Source of the DNA: Pseudomonas faucium
GTDB taxonomy: Bacteria; Pseudomonadota; Gammaproteobacteria; Pseudomonadales; Pseudomonadaceae
NCBI RefSeq assembly: GCF_021602585.1
Contig: NZ_BQIP01000024.1
Span: forward strand, 28,697 to 92,696
Length of the DNA: 64,000 nucleotides
Direction of reading: 5' to 3'
Shown here: positions 46,801 to 56,161 of the stretch, one piece after another
Position numbering within the stretch: the stretch's first letter is position 1
Layout of the letters: the number at the start of each line of letters is the position of its first letter
Position numbers and translations under genes: made by a program
Notes under the pieces: model-generated
Databases searched by the model: none
Seen by the model: only the letters and a program-made list of their open reading frames with translations
Told to the model about the DNA's origin: nothing

Positions 46801-49800
46801 GCAACGTCAGCGGCATCGACGGTGCCGATACCCTGCGCCTGGCCACTGCGCTGAAGAACAGCGGCGGTGGCGGTGCCTTCGACGTAAGCACCAGCATCAC
46901 CCTGCCGGCCGGCATTTCGTTCGTCGGCGGCAGCCTGAGCGCGGCCAACCTGCAGATCTACCGGGGCGACGGCACCTTGCTGGTGGCCGGCACCGACTAC
47001 AGCGTCAGCGGCAACACCATCACCTTCCTCGACGCCAATGGCCAGGCCACCTTGCTGGCCGGGCGCAGCGGCACCGCCAGCGACCTGTCCGGCGCCAACG
47101 TGGTGGTGATCACCTACGACGTCAGGGTCAACGACGCGATCCTCGCCTCCAGCACCCTGCAGAGCACCGCGGCACTGACCTACTACGCCAGCGTCGACGG
47201 CGGCCAGGACTTCACCCCCACCGACCTGGTGGAGGTGGCCAACCAGCAAGTGGCCGCGCCGACCATCAGCAAGACCTACAAGGACGGCAGCCTCAGCGAC
47301 GACGACTCCAGCGCCAGCCACACCACCGGCAGCAACCTGGTGATCGGCGAAAGCATCACCTACGACATCGTCGTCACCCTGCCCGAAGGCACCACCGGCA
47401 ACCTGCGCATCAATGACCTGATCCCCCCGGGCCTGCGCCTGGACCCACGCTTCAACGGCAACCTGGGCTACCAGATCATCACCCTGGCTTCCGGCAGTGG
47501 CGCGCTGGGCGCGGATTTCAATGGCGTGCTCAACGTCAACCCGCTGACCCCGGACGGCAGCGACGGCGGCGACCTGATGCTGGTGTTCAGCAGTGCCGGC
47601 GCCACCGCCGACAACATCGTCGGCAACAACAGCTTCGTCATCCGCCTGGTGCTGGTGGCCAGCAACGTCACCGGCAACCAGCAGGGCACCACGCTGAACA
47701 ATGGCGCGCAGCTGGTCTACAGCGACCCCGACGGCGATACCCCCAACGGCGCAGTGGCCGTGGACCGCAGCCTCTACAGCGCGCAGCAGCCCAGTGTGAC
47801 CATCGTCGAGCCGACGCTCACGGTGACCCAGCAGATCACCTCGACCCCCTCCTTCGGCGGCTTCGACCAGGGCGATGAGGTGATCTTCACCATCACGGTG
47901 GCCAACAACTCCGGCACCGATGCCTTCGACATCAGCCTGCTGGACAACCTGCCGACCCAGATCGACAACCTGGTCATCAACGGCTCCATCCAATACTTGG
48001 GTGGCGCCACCAACAACGGCAGCATCGACTTCATCATCAGCGGCGGCCAGCTGGTGACCGCCAACGGCGCCAACATCGACATCGCCAACGGCGGCAGCAT
48101 CGTCATCACCCTCAAGGGCACGGTCAATGCCTCGGCGGCCGGCATGGCGGTGATCCCCAACAACGTGCAGGTCAACTGGAGCAGCCTGAACGGCATCGAC
48201 AGCAGCACCGACACCGCCAACGGCGAGCGCAACGGCGACGATGGCCTGCTCAACTCGGGCGTGCTCAACGACTACTCGGTGATCAGTGCCTTGCTGATCC
48301 CGGTCACCAATGGCATCCAGGTGTCGCGCGTCGGTGGCGTGAGCGACACGCCGCCGGCCACCAACAGCAGTGGTGCCACCGACACCAGCGGCCTGCAGGA
48401 AAACGTCGCGGTCGGCGAAATCATCCGCTACCGGGTGGCGGTGCTGGTGCCGACCGGCGACAACCCCAACTACCAGATCCGCATCGAACTGGCGGCGGGC
48501 CTGGAGTTCATCCCCGAGGAATTCAACCGGATCCTCATCGCGATGGTGTCCAACGGTGGCCTTACCACCGATGCCGGTGACCTGGTCATCGCAGGTTCGT
48601 CGCTGTACATGACCGGCAACCAGAACAGCGATGTGTCCCTGCCGATCCACCCCGACCTAAGCGGCACGGCACCGAGCGGCATCTTCGACACCGCCAACAA
48701 CCGGCTGCAGATCACCACCAACGGCGACGGCAGCCAGACCATCACCTTCAGCCTCGGCAACCTGACCAACACCGAGATCAACGACAACGATATCGAGGGG
48801 GTCATCCTCGAGTTCAACGTGCGCGTCAGCAACGTGGCCGGCAACCAGGCCGACACGCGCCTGGGCATGACCGTCTTCGAGCACGTGGGCGACAACGGCG
48901 GCGTCGACCGCGGCCGCAGCGACACCATTTTCGAGCGTGTGGTGGAGCCGAGCTTCACCAACATGGACAAGTCGGTCATCAACGTGACGCCCGGCAGCAG
49001 CACCACCGAGGCCACGGTGTCGGTGAGCTTCACCCAGAACGGCGGCGTGCCCGCCTACGAGACCCACCTGGTCGACAAGTTCCCCAATGGCAGCAACTAC
49101 CAGGTGCAAAGCATCCTGCTCAACGGCACGGCGCTGAACCTGGCCAACCTGCCCGCGGGCATCAGCTTCAGCGATGGCACCGGCATCACCGTCGATTTCG
49201 CCCGGCTGGCGCCCAACGACACGGTGCAGGTGATCTACACCGTCACCCTGCCCAACACCGCCAACATCGCCGATGACGCCGCCAGTTCCGCCGTGCTGAC
49301 CTGGACCAGCCTGCCCAGCGACTTCGAAAGCAACGGCTGGGGTGGCTCGCTGCCTTCCACCCCAGGCGGCGCAACCGGCGAGCGCACCGGCCAGGACGGC
49401 GCCAACGGCCTGAACAACTACATCTTGAGCGACGGCGCCGGCATGGGCGTGATCCGCGGCACGCTGTGGGACGACACCCGCAGCGCCACGGACAACGTCA
49501 CCCCGGACGGCCCGGGCCTGGACGGGGTCGGCGTGACCCTGACCTGGGCCGGCGACGACGGCCTGTTTGGCACCGCCGACGACAAGGTCTTCAGCACCAC
49601 CACCGCCAACGGCGGGGTGTACCAGTTCGCCCTGCTGCCCTCGGGCAACTACCTGATCGCCGTGGACCAGACCCACCAGGTCACGCCCGGCAACAACTTC
49701 CGCGTGCGCATCGATAGCGACACCGCTGCGGCAGCCGCAGGCCTTGGCAGCATCAGCCTGGCCCTGGGCGAAGGCAGCACCGGCACCGCGGACGCCGGCT

Positions 49801-52800
49801 ACGTGCATATCAACGAGGCGCCGGTGAACACCGTTTCCGACCAGCACGGCCAGGAAGACACGGTGCTGCACATCGGTGGCCTGGCGATCAGCGACGTGGA
49901 CGTGAACGCCGGTAACGCCGATGGCGTCATGACCATCACCCTGAGCGTGGTGCACGGCGTGCTCTGGCAGACCGCCACCCCGCCCGCCGCCAACGCCACG
50001 CCACCGGCCGGCGCCGGCCGCACGCTGGTGCTGACCGGTACCCTGGCCGAGCTGAACGCGTTGCTCAGCCAGCTCTATTACAAGGGCGACCAGGACTTCA
50101 ACACCTTCCGCAACAGCGAAACCCTGACCATGGTCACCAATGACCAGGGCAACTACGGCGATGCGCCGGTCGGCGGCGACGGCATCCCCGGGCAGAACCC
50201 GGCCGACGCACTGACCGACACCGACGTGATGAACATCATCATCGACCCCGTCAACGATGCCCCGGTGGCGCACAACGACATCGCCATCGCCGTCGAGGCC
50301 GGTGGCTTCAACAACGCCGACCCTGGGGTGAACCCGACCGGCAACGTGCTGGCCAACGACACCGACGTCGATATCCAGACCAACAACGACGTGCTCACCG
50401 TCACCCGCATCGCCAGCAACGTCAACCCGGCCGGCGTGCCGGTAACGGGCAACCTGGTCACGGTGATCCAGGGGCTCTACGGCACCCTGGTGATCAGGCC
50501 CAACGGCGGCTTCCAGTACATCGTCGACAACAGCAACCCGCAGGTGCAGGCGCTGCGCACCGCCGGCGACTTCATCAGCGACTTCTTCGGCTACGACATC
50601 GTCGACACCGGCGGCCTGACCAGCAGCGCGGTGCTGCAGATCAACATCCACGGCGCCAACGACACCCCGATCGCCCACGGCGACACGGCCACCGCCATCG
50701 AGGCCGGCGGCACCAACAATGGCACGGCGGGGCAAGACGCGATCGGCAACGTGCTGGACAACGACACCGACGTCGACTCCATAGCGCTGGGCGAGACCAA
50801 GCACGTCAATACCGTGCGCTACGATGGCCCCGGGGGCGGCCGGATCATTCCGGTTGACGGTAGCCAGCCGACCACCTTGCTGGCCAACTTCGGCACCCTG
50901 ACCATCAGCGCCGACGGCAGCTACCGCTATGTGGTCGACAACAACAACGCCGCCGTGCAGGCGCTGTCGCCCGGCGATACGCTGGTCGAGCAGTTCACCT
51001 ACCAGATGATCGACGCCGGCGGGTTGAAGTCCTTGACCGTGCTGGTGATCACCATCCAGGGCGCCAACGACGCACCGGTGGCAGTGGACGACCACGGCAC
51101 CGCCAGCGCCGGCGCCAGTGACGGCAGCCCGGCAGCGGTGGATGCCAGCGGCAACGTGATCACCGGCAACGGTGGCATCGGCGCCGATACCGACGTCGAC
51201 CGCCTCGACCAGCCAAACGCCACCCAGCTCAAGGTGGACGGCGTGCGCAGCGGCCTGGAAAGCGCCGGCGGCGCGCTCACCTCGGTGGCCAGCGGCGCCC
51301 CCGCATCCATCCCCGGCACCGTGGCCCGCCTGGCCGACAACAGCCTGATCAGCGGCAACTTCGGCCAGCTCACCCTCAACCAGGACGGCACCTACACCTT
51401 CGTGGTCAACAGCGCCGACCCGGCCATTCGTGCATTGGCGGCCGGGCAGAGCCTGGACGTGATCTTCACCTACCAGATCCACGACAGCGGTGGGCTCACC
51501 GACCAGGCGCAGTTGGTGATCACCGTGACCGGGGTCAACGACCCACCCGTGGTCAACCCGGTCACCGTCGACGCCATCGAGGCTGGCGGGTTGAACAACG
51601 CCACCCCTGGCCTCGACCCCAGCGGCAGCATCCGCGCGGCATACACCGACCCGGAAGGCGATACCCTGACCATCAGCGGCGTGCTCAGCCCCACCGGCGC
51701 CATCGCCGCCCCCGGCCAGAGCCTGGCTGGCAACTACGGCAGCCTGGTGCTCGATGCCCAGGGCAACTACCGCTATGTGGTCGACAACAGCAACAGCGCG
51801 GTGCAGGCCCTGCGCACCGACGCCGACCGCCTCACCGAGGTGTTCCAGTACAGCGTCAGCGATGGCAACGGCAAGGTCGTCACCGCCACCTTCACCGTGG
51901 TCATCCACGGCCGCAACGACACCCCCATCGCCGCCGATGACAACGCCACCGCCATCGAGGCCGGCGGCGTCAACAACGGTACGCCCGGCCAGGCCGGCAG
52001 CGGCAACGCGCTGGGCAACGACAGCGACGTGGATGCCGGCGACGGCAAGTTCGTCGATGGCATCTACCTGGGCACCCTGGCCGCAGGTGGCACCTTCGTC
52101 CAGGTCAATGCCGGCGCCACCGTGGTGGCCGGCACCTACGGCACCCTGAGCATCGATGCCAACGGCAACTACGTGTACACCGTCAACGACAGCCTGGCCG
52201 CGGTGCAGGCGCTCAAGGCCGGCGAGCAACTGCGCGAAACCTTCACCTACCGCATGCACGACATCGCCGGTGCCAGCGCCCAGGCGCAGATCAACATCAC
52301 CATCGAAGGCCGCTACGACACGCCGGTGGCGCATGACGATTTCGCCTATGCCGTGGCCGAGGACGACGATGGCAATGGCGGGCGCAACCCCACCGGCAAC
52401 GTGCTGAACAACGACACCGACGTGGATGCCAACGACACCAAGGTGGTCACTGCCGTGGGCCTGGGCGCCGAAAGCAGCAACCCGACCCTCGACCCGCTCA
52501 CCGGCAGCGCCACGCTCACCACCCACTACGGCACCCTGACCCTCAACGCCGACGGCAGCTACCGCTTCGTGGTCAACTCCTTCGACCCCGACATCATTGC
52601 CCTGGGCCCACTGGGCTTCGTCATCCAGAACTACACCTACCAGGTCACCGACGCCGGCGGCCTGAGCGACACCGCCACCCTGACCATCTTCATCCGTGGC
52701 GAGAACCAGCCGCCGGTCGCCGGCCCCGACCAGGGCCTGGCGGTCGAGGCCGGTGGCGTCGACAACAACATCCCGGGCAGCAACCCCAGCGGCAACGTGA

Positions 52801-54347
52801 TGGACAACGACAGCGACCCGGACACGGTCAACATCCTGTTCCCGGAAACCCTGCAAGTGCTGGCGTTCTGGAGCGGCGACGGCCCCCTGCCGGGCAATGC
52901 CAGCCTGGTCGGGCAAACCCTGCGCGGCCAGTACGGCGACCTCACGCTCAACGCCGACGGCACCTGGAGCTACGTGCTCGACAACAGCCTGCAGGCGGTG
53001 CAGGCACTGCGCGTCAGCGGCCAGACCCTGGTCGACAACTTCACCTACCTGGTCAGCGACATCTGGGGCGGCACCGCCAACGGCTCGCTGACCATCACCA
53101 TCGACGGGCGCAACGACTACCCGCAAGCCCATGACGACACCGCCCAGGCGGTGGAAGCCGGCGGCGTGAACAATGGCACGCCGGGCGTCGACCCACGCGG
53201 CAACGTGCTCGACAACGACACCGACATCGACGGCGTGCAGTACGGCGAAACCAAGACCGTGGTGCAGTACACCGGCGAGAACGGCCGCACCGCCAGCGCC
53301 GGCGAAGTGCTCCAGGGCCTGTACGGCACGCTGCTGATCAATGCCGACGGCAGCTACCAGTACATCGTCGACAACGCCAACCCCACCGTGCAGGCGTTGC
53401 GCAGCGCCGGCGAGTCGCTGCGCGAGGTGTTCACCTACCGCATGCGCGACACCGCCGGCATCACCTCGGACGCACGCCTGACCGTGACCATCCAGGGCGC
53501 CGACGACAACCCGGTGGCCCGCGACGATGCCAGCTTTGCCAGCGACCAGGTGCCGGCGCCGCACACCAGCGGCAACGTGCTGGTCAATGACAGCGACGAG
53601 GACGGCGGCGACGCGATCACCGTGACCGGCATCCGCACCGGCCAGGAGAACGGCAGCGGCAGCGCCGGGGTGGTCGGCCAGCCGATCCTCGGCAAGTACG
53701 GCACCCTGGTGCTCAATGCCGACGGCAGCTACACCTACACCATCGACCTGAGCAACCGCGACGTGCTGGCGGCGGCGGGCCTTGGCCAGGTGCTCAAGGA
53801 TTACTTCACCTACACCATCAGCGACCTTGCCGGGGCCACCGACCAGGCGCAGCTGACCATCACCCTGGACATCGCCACCCCGTACATCCCGCCAGGGCCG
53901 CACCTGGACCGCGATGGCCTGGGCGGCACCGCGGCGCTGCCGCTGCCGGACGTGTCGCCGGCGATCTTCGTCGCCCCGGTGGTGGAGCGCGTCAACCAGA
54001 CCCTGACCCTGTCGGCCTGGAGCGCGGACGGCAGCAATGTGCAGCTGTTCGCCACCCCCGAGATCGAAAGCCAGTCGATCGGCAGCCAGCTGGGCCAGGT
54101 CAATGGCCAGTTCGTCGCGCGCGCAGTGGCCGAAAGCCGGCGCGACAGTGCCGAGGACAAGAACTGGGTCGACGGCCGCCATGGCGTCATCAGCCTGAGC
54201 GCTGATGGCCTGCTGCCGGACCCTTCGCTGTGGGCACCCTTCCAGGCCGACATGGTACCGGCCGCCGAGAAGCCCCCGCAGCCCGCGCACGGCTTCCGTG
54301 CGCAGTTGCGCGAAGCCGCCCAACGCCGCGGCAGCAACGCACCATGA
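43812..54347 (+). CDS. Giant 3,511-residue repeat protein (LEPR-type N-terminus, DUF4347, DUF11-like, VCBS)
   Basis: A very large, probably surface or secreted adhesin-like protein. Order: a basic start with LEQRILFDGA (22-31), the LEPR-type motif; a low-complexity linker; DUF4347 (about 72-237) with SHGASG (His128) and YGCDVG (Cys171); many DUF11/TIGR01451-like beta domains (about 240-1880, each near 130-160 residues); an SdrD-B-like domain (about 1880-1998, GTLWDDTRSATDNVTPDGPG); a cadherin-like domain (about 2000-2145); nine VCBS-type repeats (about 2147-3357); and a basic 150-residue tail. No classical signal peptide, no RTX nonapeptides and no membrane anchor are visible. It lies in a five-gene adaptor/protease/TolC cluster, which should export it. 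TAAGGAC precedes the ATG. Confidence 0.9.
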   Translation: MDIKSRAGFATALRPRSQTVALEQRILFDGAAAAAVDQQHHSDPSTAEAKDSSHPAPTASEAQTTAAPPAQRNLVVIDARLENRDQLAANLPAGTTALVVDPGQDAVSAISNALAQLGKVDSIQVFSHGASGQFTLGNQVFTRQTVEQMGERLSAWRDELNAGADIQLYGCDVGTGSAGQALVNELARWTGADVGASNNATGSQLAGGDWRLEVRNGDVDKTIALAAATLDNFQGLLADASPTASLSSGGAEVQLGTQFNFTVSFSNPSSQEGYAPFIDVFMPATGRDGDDGASFVSATYLGRAVNSFVITFDANGNATHPLAKDASGNALVINAASVGMKPGDQMVVLQLPYASVTNGQPSIDIVITGQLSNLADTTYSDGAPNLTINTRAGFEYGNDSVNNPVQDPSLVESALHSFVITPKLLQVTQTVNMPEGETVTGPNFTRTQTVTVTPAPGQTLTNVTVTQTVPDQVHVSSITPGPGGTLASITLHDGTVLTDPTAIAAALANPNAFVASYDIHYDTLTGASETQVNFYVPEIDANGRPVIDPATGNPVTINFGNASVNGDWNPLDPRDRPTDPDGYPFNETGNGQGITFVAKSITLLKQVNLQNDVGTPGLTPGDTLRYTMDVAISDFFAFGENILEEGQFSVTDLLSDGQTFDPSNPPTLIIQQHGGSQAIALVYTQTVNADGSTTLVFDIAESIRRAVAGPGVAALFGDLYDDDIQEGATRLSIVYDALIDTTYTTDHPPHDQLNEGDSVSNNATVSATVLRDILNIGGVQSDGSSTTSTIDTSTVDIELTQVNGGNPPSNGELRPGDVVTFTISYDLLVADYENFKLTAYLPLPLLDANGITWSFGTGVGQWSFGSGNNILDVPDSVTTGPGNSIIFDFGNFASGGLNGGTVQVRFTMVVGDQPFADQRELDVLAQSSQTTTVDKTVLTSSDVAVIESVAEPVLDIKHGVVSSSNGTVTGTTGSWTAPGTSGVPFGGSVTSLAAVDGNVSGIDGADTLRLATALKNSGGGGAFDVSTSITLPAGISFVGGSLSAANLQIYRGDGTLLVAGTDYSVSGNTITFLDANGQATLLAGRSGTASDLSGANVVVITYDVRVNDAILASSTLQSTAALTYYASVDGGQDFTPTDLVEVANQQVAAPTISKTYKDGSLSDDDSSASHTTGSNLVIGESITYDIVVTLPEGTTGNLRINDLIPPGLRLDPRFNGNLGYQIITLASGSGALGADFNGVLNVNPLTPDGSDGGDLMLVFSSAGATADNIVGNNSFVIRLVLVASNVTGNQQGTTLNNGAQLVYSDPDGDTPNGAVAVDRSLYSAQQPSVTIVEPTLTVTQQITSTPSFGGFDQGDEVIFTITVANNSGTDAFDISLLDNLPTQIDNLVINGSIQYLGGATNNGSIDFIISGGQLVTANGANIDIANGGSIVITLKGTVNASAAGMAVIPNNVQVNWSSLNGIDSSTDTANGERNGDDGLLNSGVLNDYSVISALLIPVTNGIQVSRVGGVSDTPPATNSSGATDTSGLQENVAVGEIIRYRVAVLVPTGDNPNYQIRIELAAGLEFIPEEFNRILIAMVSNGGLTTDAGDLVIAGSSLYMTGNQNSDVSLPIHPDLSGTAPSGIFDTANNRLQITTNGDGSQTITFSLGNLTNTEINDNDIEGVILEFNVRVSNVAGNQADTRLGMTVFEHVGDNGGVDRGRSDTIFERVVEPSFTNMDKSVINVTPGSSTTEATVSVSFTQNGGVPAYETHLVDKFPNGSNYQVQSILLNGTALNLANLPAGISFSDGTGITVDFARLAPNDTVQVIYTVTLPNTANIADDAASSAVLTWTSLPSDFESNGWGGSLPSTPGGATGERTGQDGANGLNNYILSDGAGMGVIRGTLWDDTRSATDNVTPDGPGLDGVGVTLTWAGDDGLFGTADDKVFSTTTANGGVYQFALLPSGNYLIAVDQTHQVTPGNNFRVRIDSDTAAAAAGLGSISLALGEGSTGTADAGYVHINEAPVNTVSDQHGQEDTVLHIGGLAISDVDVNAGNADGVMTITLSVVHGVLWQTATPPAANATPPAGAGRTLVLTGTLAELNALLSQLYYKGDQDFNTFRNSETLTMVTNDQGNYGDAPVGGDGIPGQNPADALTDTDVMNIIIDPVNDAPVAHNDIAIAVEAGGFNNADPGVNPTGNVLANDTDVDIQTNNDVLTVTRIASNVNPAGVPVTGNLVTVIQGLYGTLVIRPNGGFQYIVDNSNPQVQALRTAGDFISDFFGYDIVDTGGLTSSAVLQINIHGANDTPIAHGDTATAIEAGGTNNGTAGQDAIGNVLDNDTDVDSIALGETKHVNTVRYDGPGGGRIIPVDGSQPTTLLANFGTLTISADGSYRYVVDNNNAAVQALSPGDTLVEQFTYQMIDAGGLKSLTVLVITIQGANDAPVAVDDHGTASAGASDGSPAAVDASGNVITGNGGIGADTDVDRLDQPNATQLKVDGVRSGLESAGGALTSVASGAPASIPGTVARLADNSLISGNFGQLTLNQDGTYTFVVNSADPAIRALAAGQSLDVIFTYQIHDSGGLTDQAQLVITVTGVNDPPVVNPVTVDAIEAGGLNNATPGLDPSGSIRAAYTDPEGDTLTISGVLSPTGAIAAPGQSLAGNYGSLVLDAQGNYRYVVDNSNSAVQALRTDADRLTEVFQYSVSDGNGKVVTATFTVVIHGRNDTPIAADDNATAIEAGGVNNGTPGQAGSGNALGNDSDVDAGDGKFVDGIYLGTLAAGGTFVQVNAGATVVAGTYGTLSIDANGNYVYTVNDSLAAVQALKAGEQLRETFTYRMHDIAGASAQAQINITIEGRYDTPVAHDDFAYAVAEDDDGNGGRNPTGNVLNNDTDVDANDTKVVTAVGLGAESSNPTLDPLTGSATLTTHYGTLTLNADGSYRFVVNSFDPDIIALGPLGFVIQNYTYQVTDAGGLSDTATLTIFIRGENQPPVAGPDQGLAVEAGGVDNNIPGSNPSGNVMDNDSDPDTVNILFPETLQVLAFWSGDGPLPGNASLVGQTLRGQYGDLTLNADGTWSYVLDNSLQAVQALRVSGQTLVDNFTYLVSDIWGGTANGSLTITIDGRNDYPQAHDDTAQAVEAGGVNNGTPGVDPRGNVLDNDTDIDGVQYGETKTVVQYTGENGRTASAGEVLQGLYGTLLINADGSYQYIVDNANPTVQALRSAGESLREVFTYRMRDTAGITSDARLTVTIQGADDNPVARDDASFASDQVPAPHTSGNVLVNDSDEDGGDAITVTGIRTGQENGSGSAGVVGQPILGKYGTLVLNADGSYTYTIDLSNRDVLAAAGLGQVLKDYFTYTISDLAGATDQAQLTITLDIATPYIPPGPHLDRDGLGGTAALPLPDVSPAIFVAPVVERVNQTLTLSAWSADGSNVQLFATPEIESQSIGSQLGQVNGQFVARAVAESRRDSAEDKNWVDGRHGVISLSADGLLPDPSLWAPFQADMVPAAEKPPQPAHGFRAQLREAAQRRGSNAP
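50251..53880 (+). repeat. Nine tandem VCBS-type repeats within the giant gene
   Basis: Units of about 125-158 codons begin near 50251, 50656, 51061, 51535, 51910, 52312, 52702, 53107 and 53500. Each opens with a G-x-N-D-x-P-x-A-type block followed by EAGG...G-N-V-L-x-N-D-T-D-V-D, then YGTL...DGSY-x-Y-x-V-D-N and F-x-Y-x-x-x-D-x-x-G. The third, fourth, sixth and ninth copies are the most diverged. Such arrays extend adhesins and usually bind calcium. Confidence 0.85.
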
Positions 54348-54384
54348 TGTCGATGCCTATTCACGGATGGACCAAGGACTGCCT

Positions 54385-55893
54385 ATGCCAGTAGCCACAT
54401 TGAAAAGCCTGAGCACCTTCACTGCTGTGAGCATTCTGCTCAGCGCTTGCTCGGCCTTCGAACCCAAGCCCTACAGCGAAGATGAAATGCGCCAGCGGGT
54501 GATCGACGACCAGGCGCGCATGTACAAGGAACAGGAGCCGGTGAGCGGCCCCATCACCTTCTACGAGGCGTCGGCGCGGGCCTTGAAGTACAACCTCGAC
54601 TACCGCCTGAAGCTGCTGGAAAGCGCGTTGGCCTCGGACCTGCGCGACGTGTCCAGCCACGAGATGCTGCCGCGCCTGGTGGCCTCCGCCGGCTACGCCG
54701 GGCGCAACAACGACTCCGGCGGCACCTCGATCGGCATCGAGGACCGCCAGGTCAGCTTGCGTCCTTCCACCTCCGAGGAGCGCTACCGCACGCTGTACAG
54801 CCTGGGCCTGTCGTGGAGCCTGCTGGACTTTGGCGTCGCCTACTTCCGCACCCAGCAGAAGAACGACCAGATCCTGATGGCCGAAGAGCGCCGCGAAAAA
54901 GTCGCGCAGAACGTGCTGCAGGATGTGCGCAACGCCTACTGGCGCGCGCTGGGCGCCCAGCGCCTGCTGCCGGAAGTGGACGGCCTGCTGATGCGCACCC
55001 ACCGCGCCCTGACCTCGGCCCGTGAAGCCGAGGGCAAGAGCCTGCTGCCGCGCCAGGACATCCTGGCCTACCAGCGCGCCCTGCTCGACTCGGTGTACAT
55101 GCTCACCGTGCGCCGCCAGGACCTGGAGTTCGCCCGTGCCGAGCTGGCCGCGCTGATGTCGCTGCCGCCCAATACCCGCATGGTGCTGGCCGACACCAGC
55201 GAACCACCGCTGCCGCTGCTGACCGGCAATGTCGAGCAGCTCGAGCGCCTGTCCCTGGAGCGCCGCCCGGAAATCATGGAAGAGTGGTACCGCAAGCGCG
55301 TGAGCATGAACGACCTGAAGATCGCCAAGGCCCAGTTGTGGCCCAACGTGAGCTTCAACTACGGCTACGAGTACGACTCCAACAAGTACCTGTACAACAG
55401 CGACTGGAACCAGACCGGCATCAACGTCTCGATGAACCTGCTGCGTCTGCTGCAGTACCCGGACATCACCGCCGCGGAAAAAAGCCAGGAAAAGACCGAC
55501 GACATGCGCCGTACCGCGCTGTCGATGGCAATCCTGACCCAGGTGCGCGTGGGCCTGCTGCGCTATCAGCTGGCCCGCCAGGAAGTGGAGTTCGCCGACG
55601 AAAGCCTGCGCGTCGACCAGAGCCTGCTCAGCTACGCCCAGTCCTCGCGCAATGCGGCGCTGGGCAGCGAACTGGAGCTGATCCGCGCCGAAGGGCGCAT
55701 GCTGCTCTCGCGCTACCAGCGCGAAGCGGCCTACTCCGATGCCCAGGCAGCCTGGGGCCGGCTGTACAACTCGATCGGCTTTGCAGTGATGCCCAAGGAA
55801 ATCGGCCAGCATGATGTCAAGACCCTGGCACGGGAGATCCAGCGCACCGTCGAGCAGCAGACCCAGGACAACCTGCTGGCGGCCGGCAAGTGA
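54385..55893 (+). CDS. TolC-family outer-membrane efflux lipoprotein
   Basis: A 502-residue outer-membrane factor. The signal peptide ends in lipobox LSAC (about Cys22), and the two long alpha-helical halves typical of TolC/OprM proteins follow (about 60-260 and 280-480), with the YRTLYSLGLSWSLLDFGVAYFRTQQ and KAQLWPNVSFNYGYEYDS strand regions. AGGA lies seven bases before the ATG at 54385; the frame upstream overlaps the giant gene and is not used. It is 37 bases behind the giant gene and is the exit channel expected for the adaptor proteins at 39.5-43.7 kb. Confidence 0.9.
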   Translation: MPVATLKSLSTFTAVSILLSACSAFEPKPYSEDEMRQRVIDDQARMYKEQEPVSGPITFYEASARALKYNLDYRLKLLESALASDLRDVSSHEMLPRLVASAGYAGRNNDSGGTSIGIEDRQVSLRPSTSEERYRTLYSLGLSWSLLDFGVAYFRTQQKNDQILMAEERREKVAQNVLQDVRNAYWRALGAQRLLPEVDGLLMRTHRALTSAREAEGKSLLPRQDILAYQRALLDSVYMLTVRRQDLEFARAELAALMSLPPNTRMVLADTSEPPLPLLTGNVEQLERLSLERRPEIMEEWYRKRVSMNDLKIAKAQLWPNVSFNYGYEYDSNKYLYNSDWNQTGINVSMNLLRLLQYPDITAAEKSQEKTDDMRRTALSMAILTQVRVGLLRYQLARQEVEFADESLRVDQSLLSYAQSSRNAALGSELELIRAEGRMLLSRYQREAAYSDAQAAWGRLYNSIGFAVMPKEIGQHDVKTLAREIQRTVEQQTQDNLLAAGK

Positions 55894-55977
55894 AACTGAA
55901 GGCGCATGAACAAATCTTCATGTACGCCGTGATGCCCTGATGGCGGGGTGAAACGCCAGGCAACGCGCACCGTGCGT

Positions 55978-55998
55978 CGGCCCTTGCCTTGAGGGCCG
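55978..55998 (+). terminator. Hairpin after the export cluster
   Basis: CGGCCCT / AGGGCCG with a seven-base loop, 85 bases beyond the TolC-like stop; no T-run. Together with the REP pair that follows it may end or stabilise the transcript. Confidence 0.45.
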
Positions 55999-56032
55999 GC
56001 GCCGGTACGCGTAGCATCGCCGCCCCGCATCC

Positions 56033-56129
56033 TTGTGGGAGCCGGCTTGCCGGCGATTCGAGTGCGTAGCACTCGTCTACATCCATGTTGGCTGGCCTGG
56101 CGTACTCGCCGGCAAGCCGGCTCCCACAA
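56033..56129. repeat. Inverted REP pair
   Basis: TTGTGGGAGCCGGCTTGCCG at the left and CGCCGGCAAGCCGGCTCCCA at the right, about 50 bp apart, ending 32 bp before the PBP2 start. An apparent N-terminal extension of the PBP2 frame is translation of this repeat. Confidence 0.92.
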
Positions 56130-56161
56130 GTTTCGCGTGTTCAGCCGACCCACCACCGCCC

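Noticed and set aside
43758-54323. Two huge antisense open frames (about 1,630 and 1,888 codons, minus strand) lying end to end opposite the giant gene
   Set aside because: They mirror the strongly biased codons of the sense gene; the sense strand gives recognisable domains and the antisense gives low-complexity His/Val/Gln/Gly-rich text. No ribosome site or family match.
43812-54347. Calling the giant protein a LapA/RTX adhesin
   Set aside because: No RTX repeats, no type I C-terminal signal, no LapG-type double-alanine retention module that I can see, and no ABC transporter next to it.
54205-54384. Sixty codons ahead of the TolC-like gene
   Set aside because: They overlap the end of the giant gene in another frame, while a lipoprotein signal and AGGA support the start at 54385.
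56033-56161. N-terminal extension of PBP2
   Set aside because: It is translation of a REP pair; the membrane anchor and family homology begin after the ATG at 56162.
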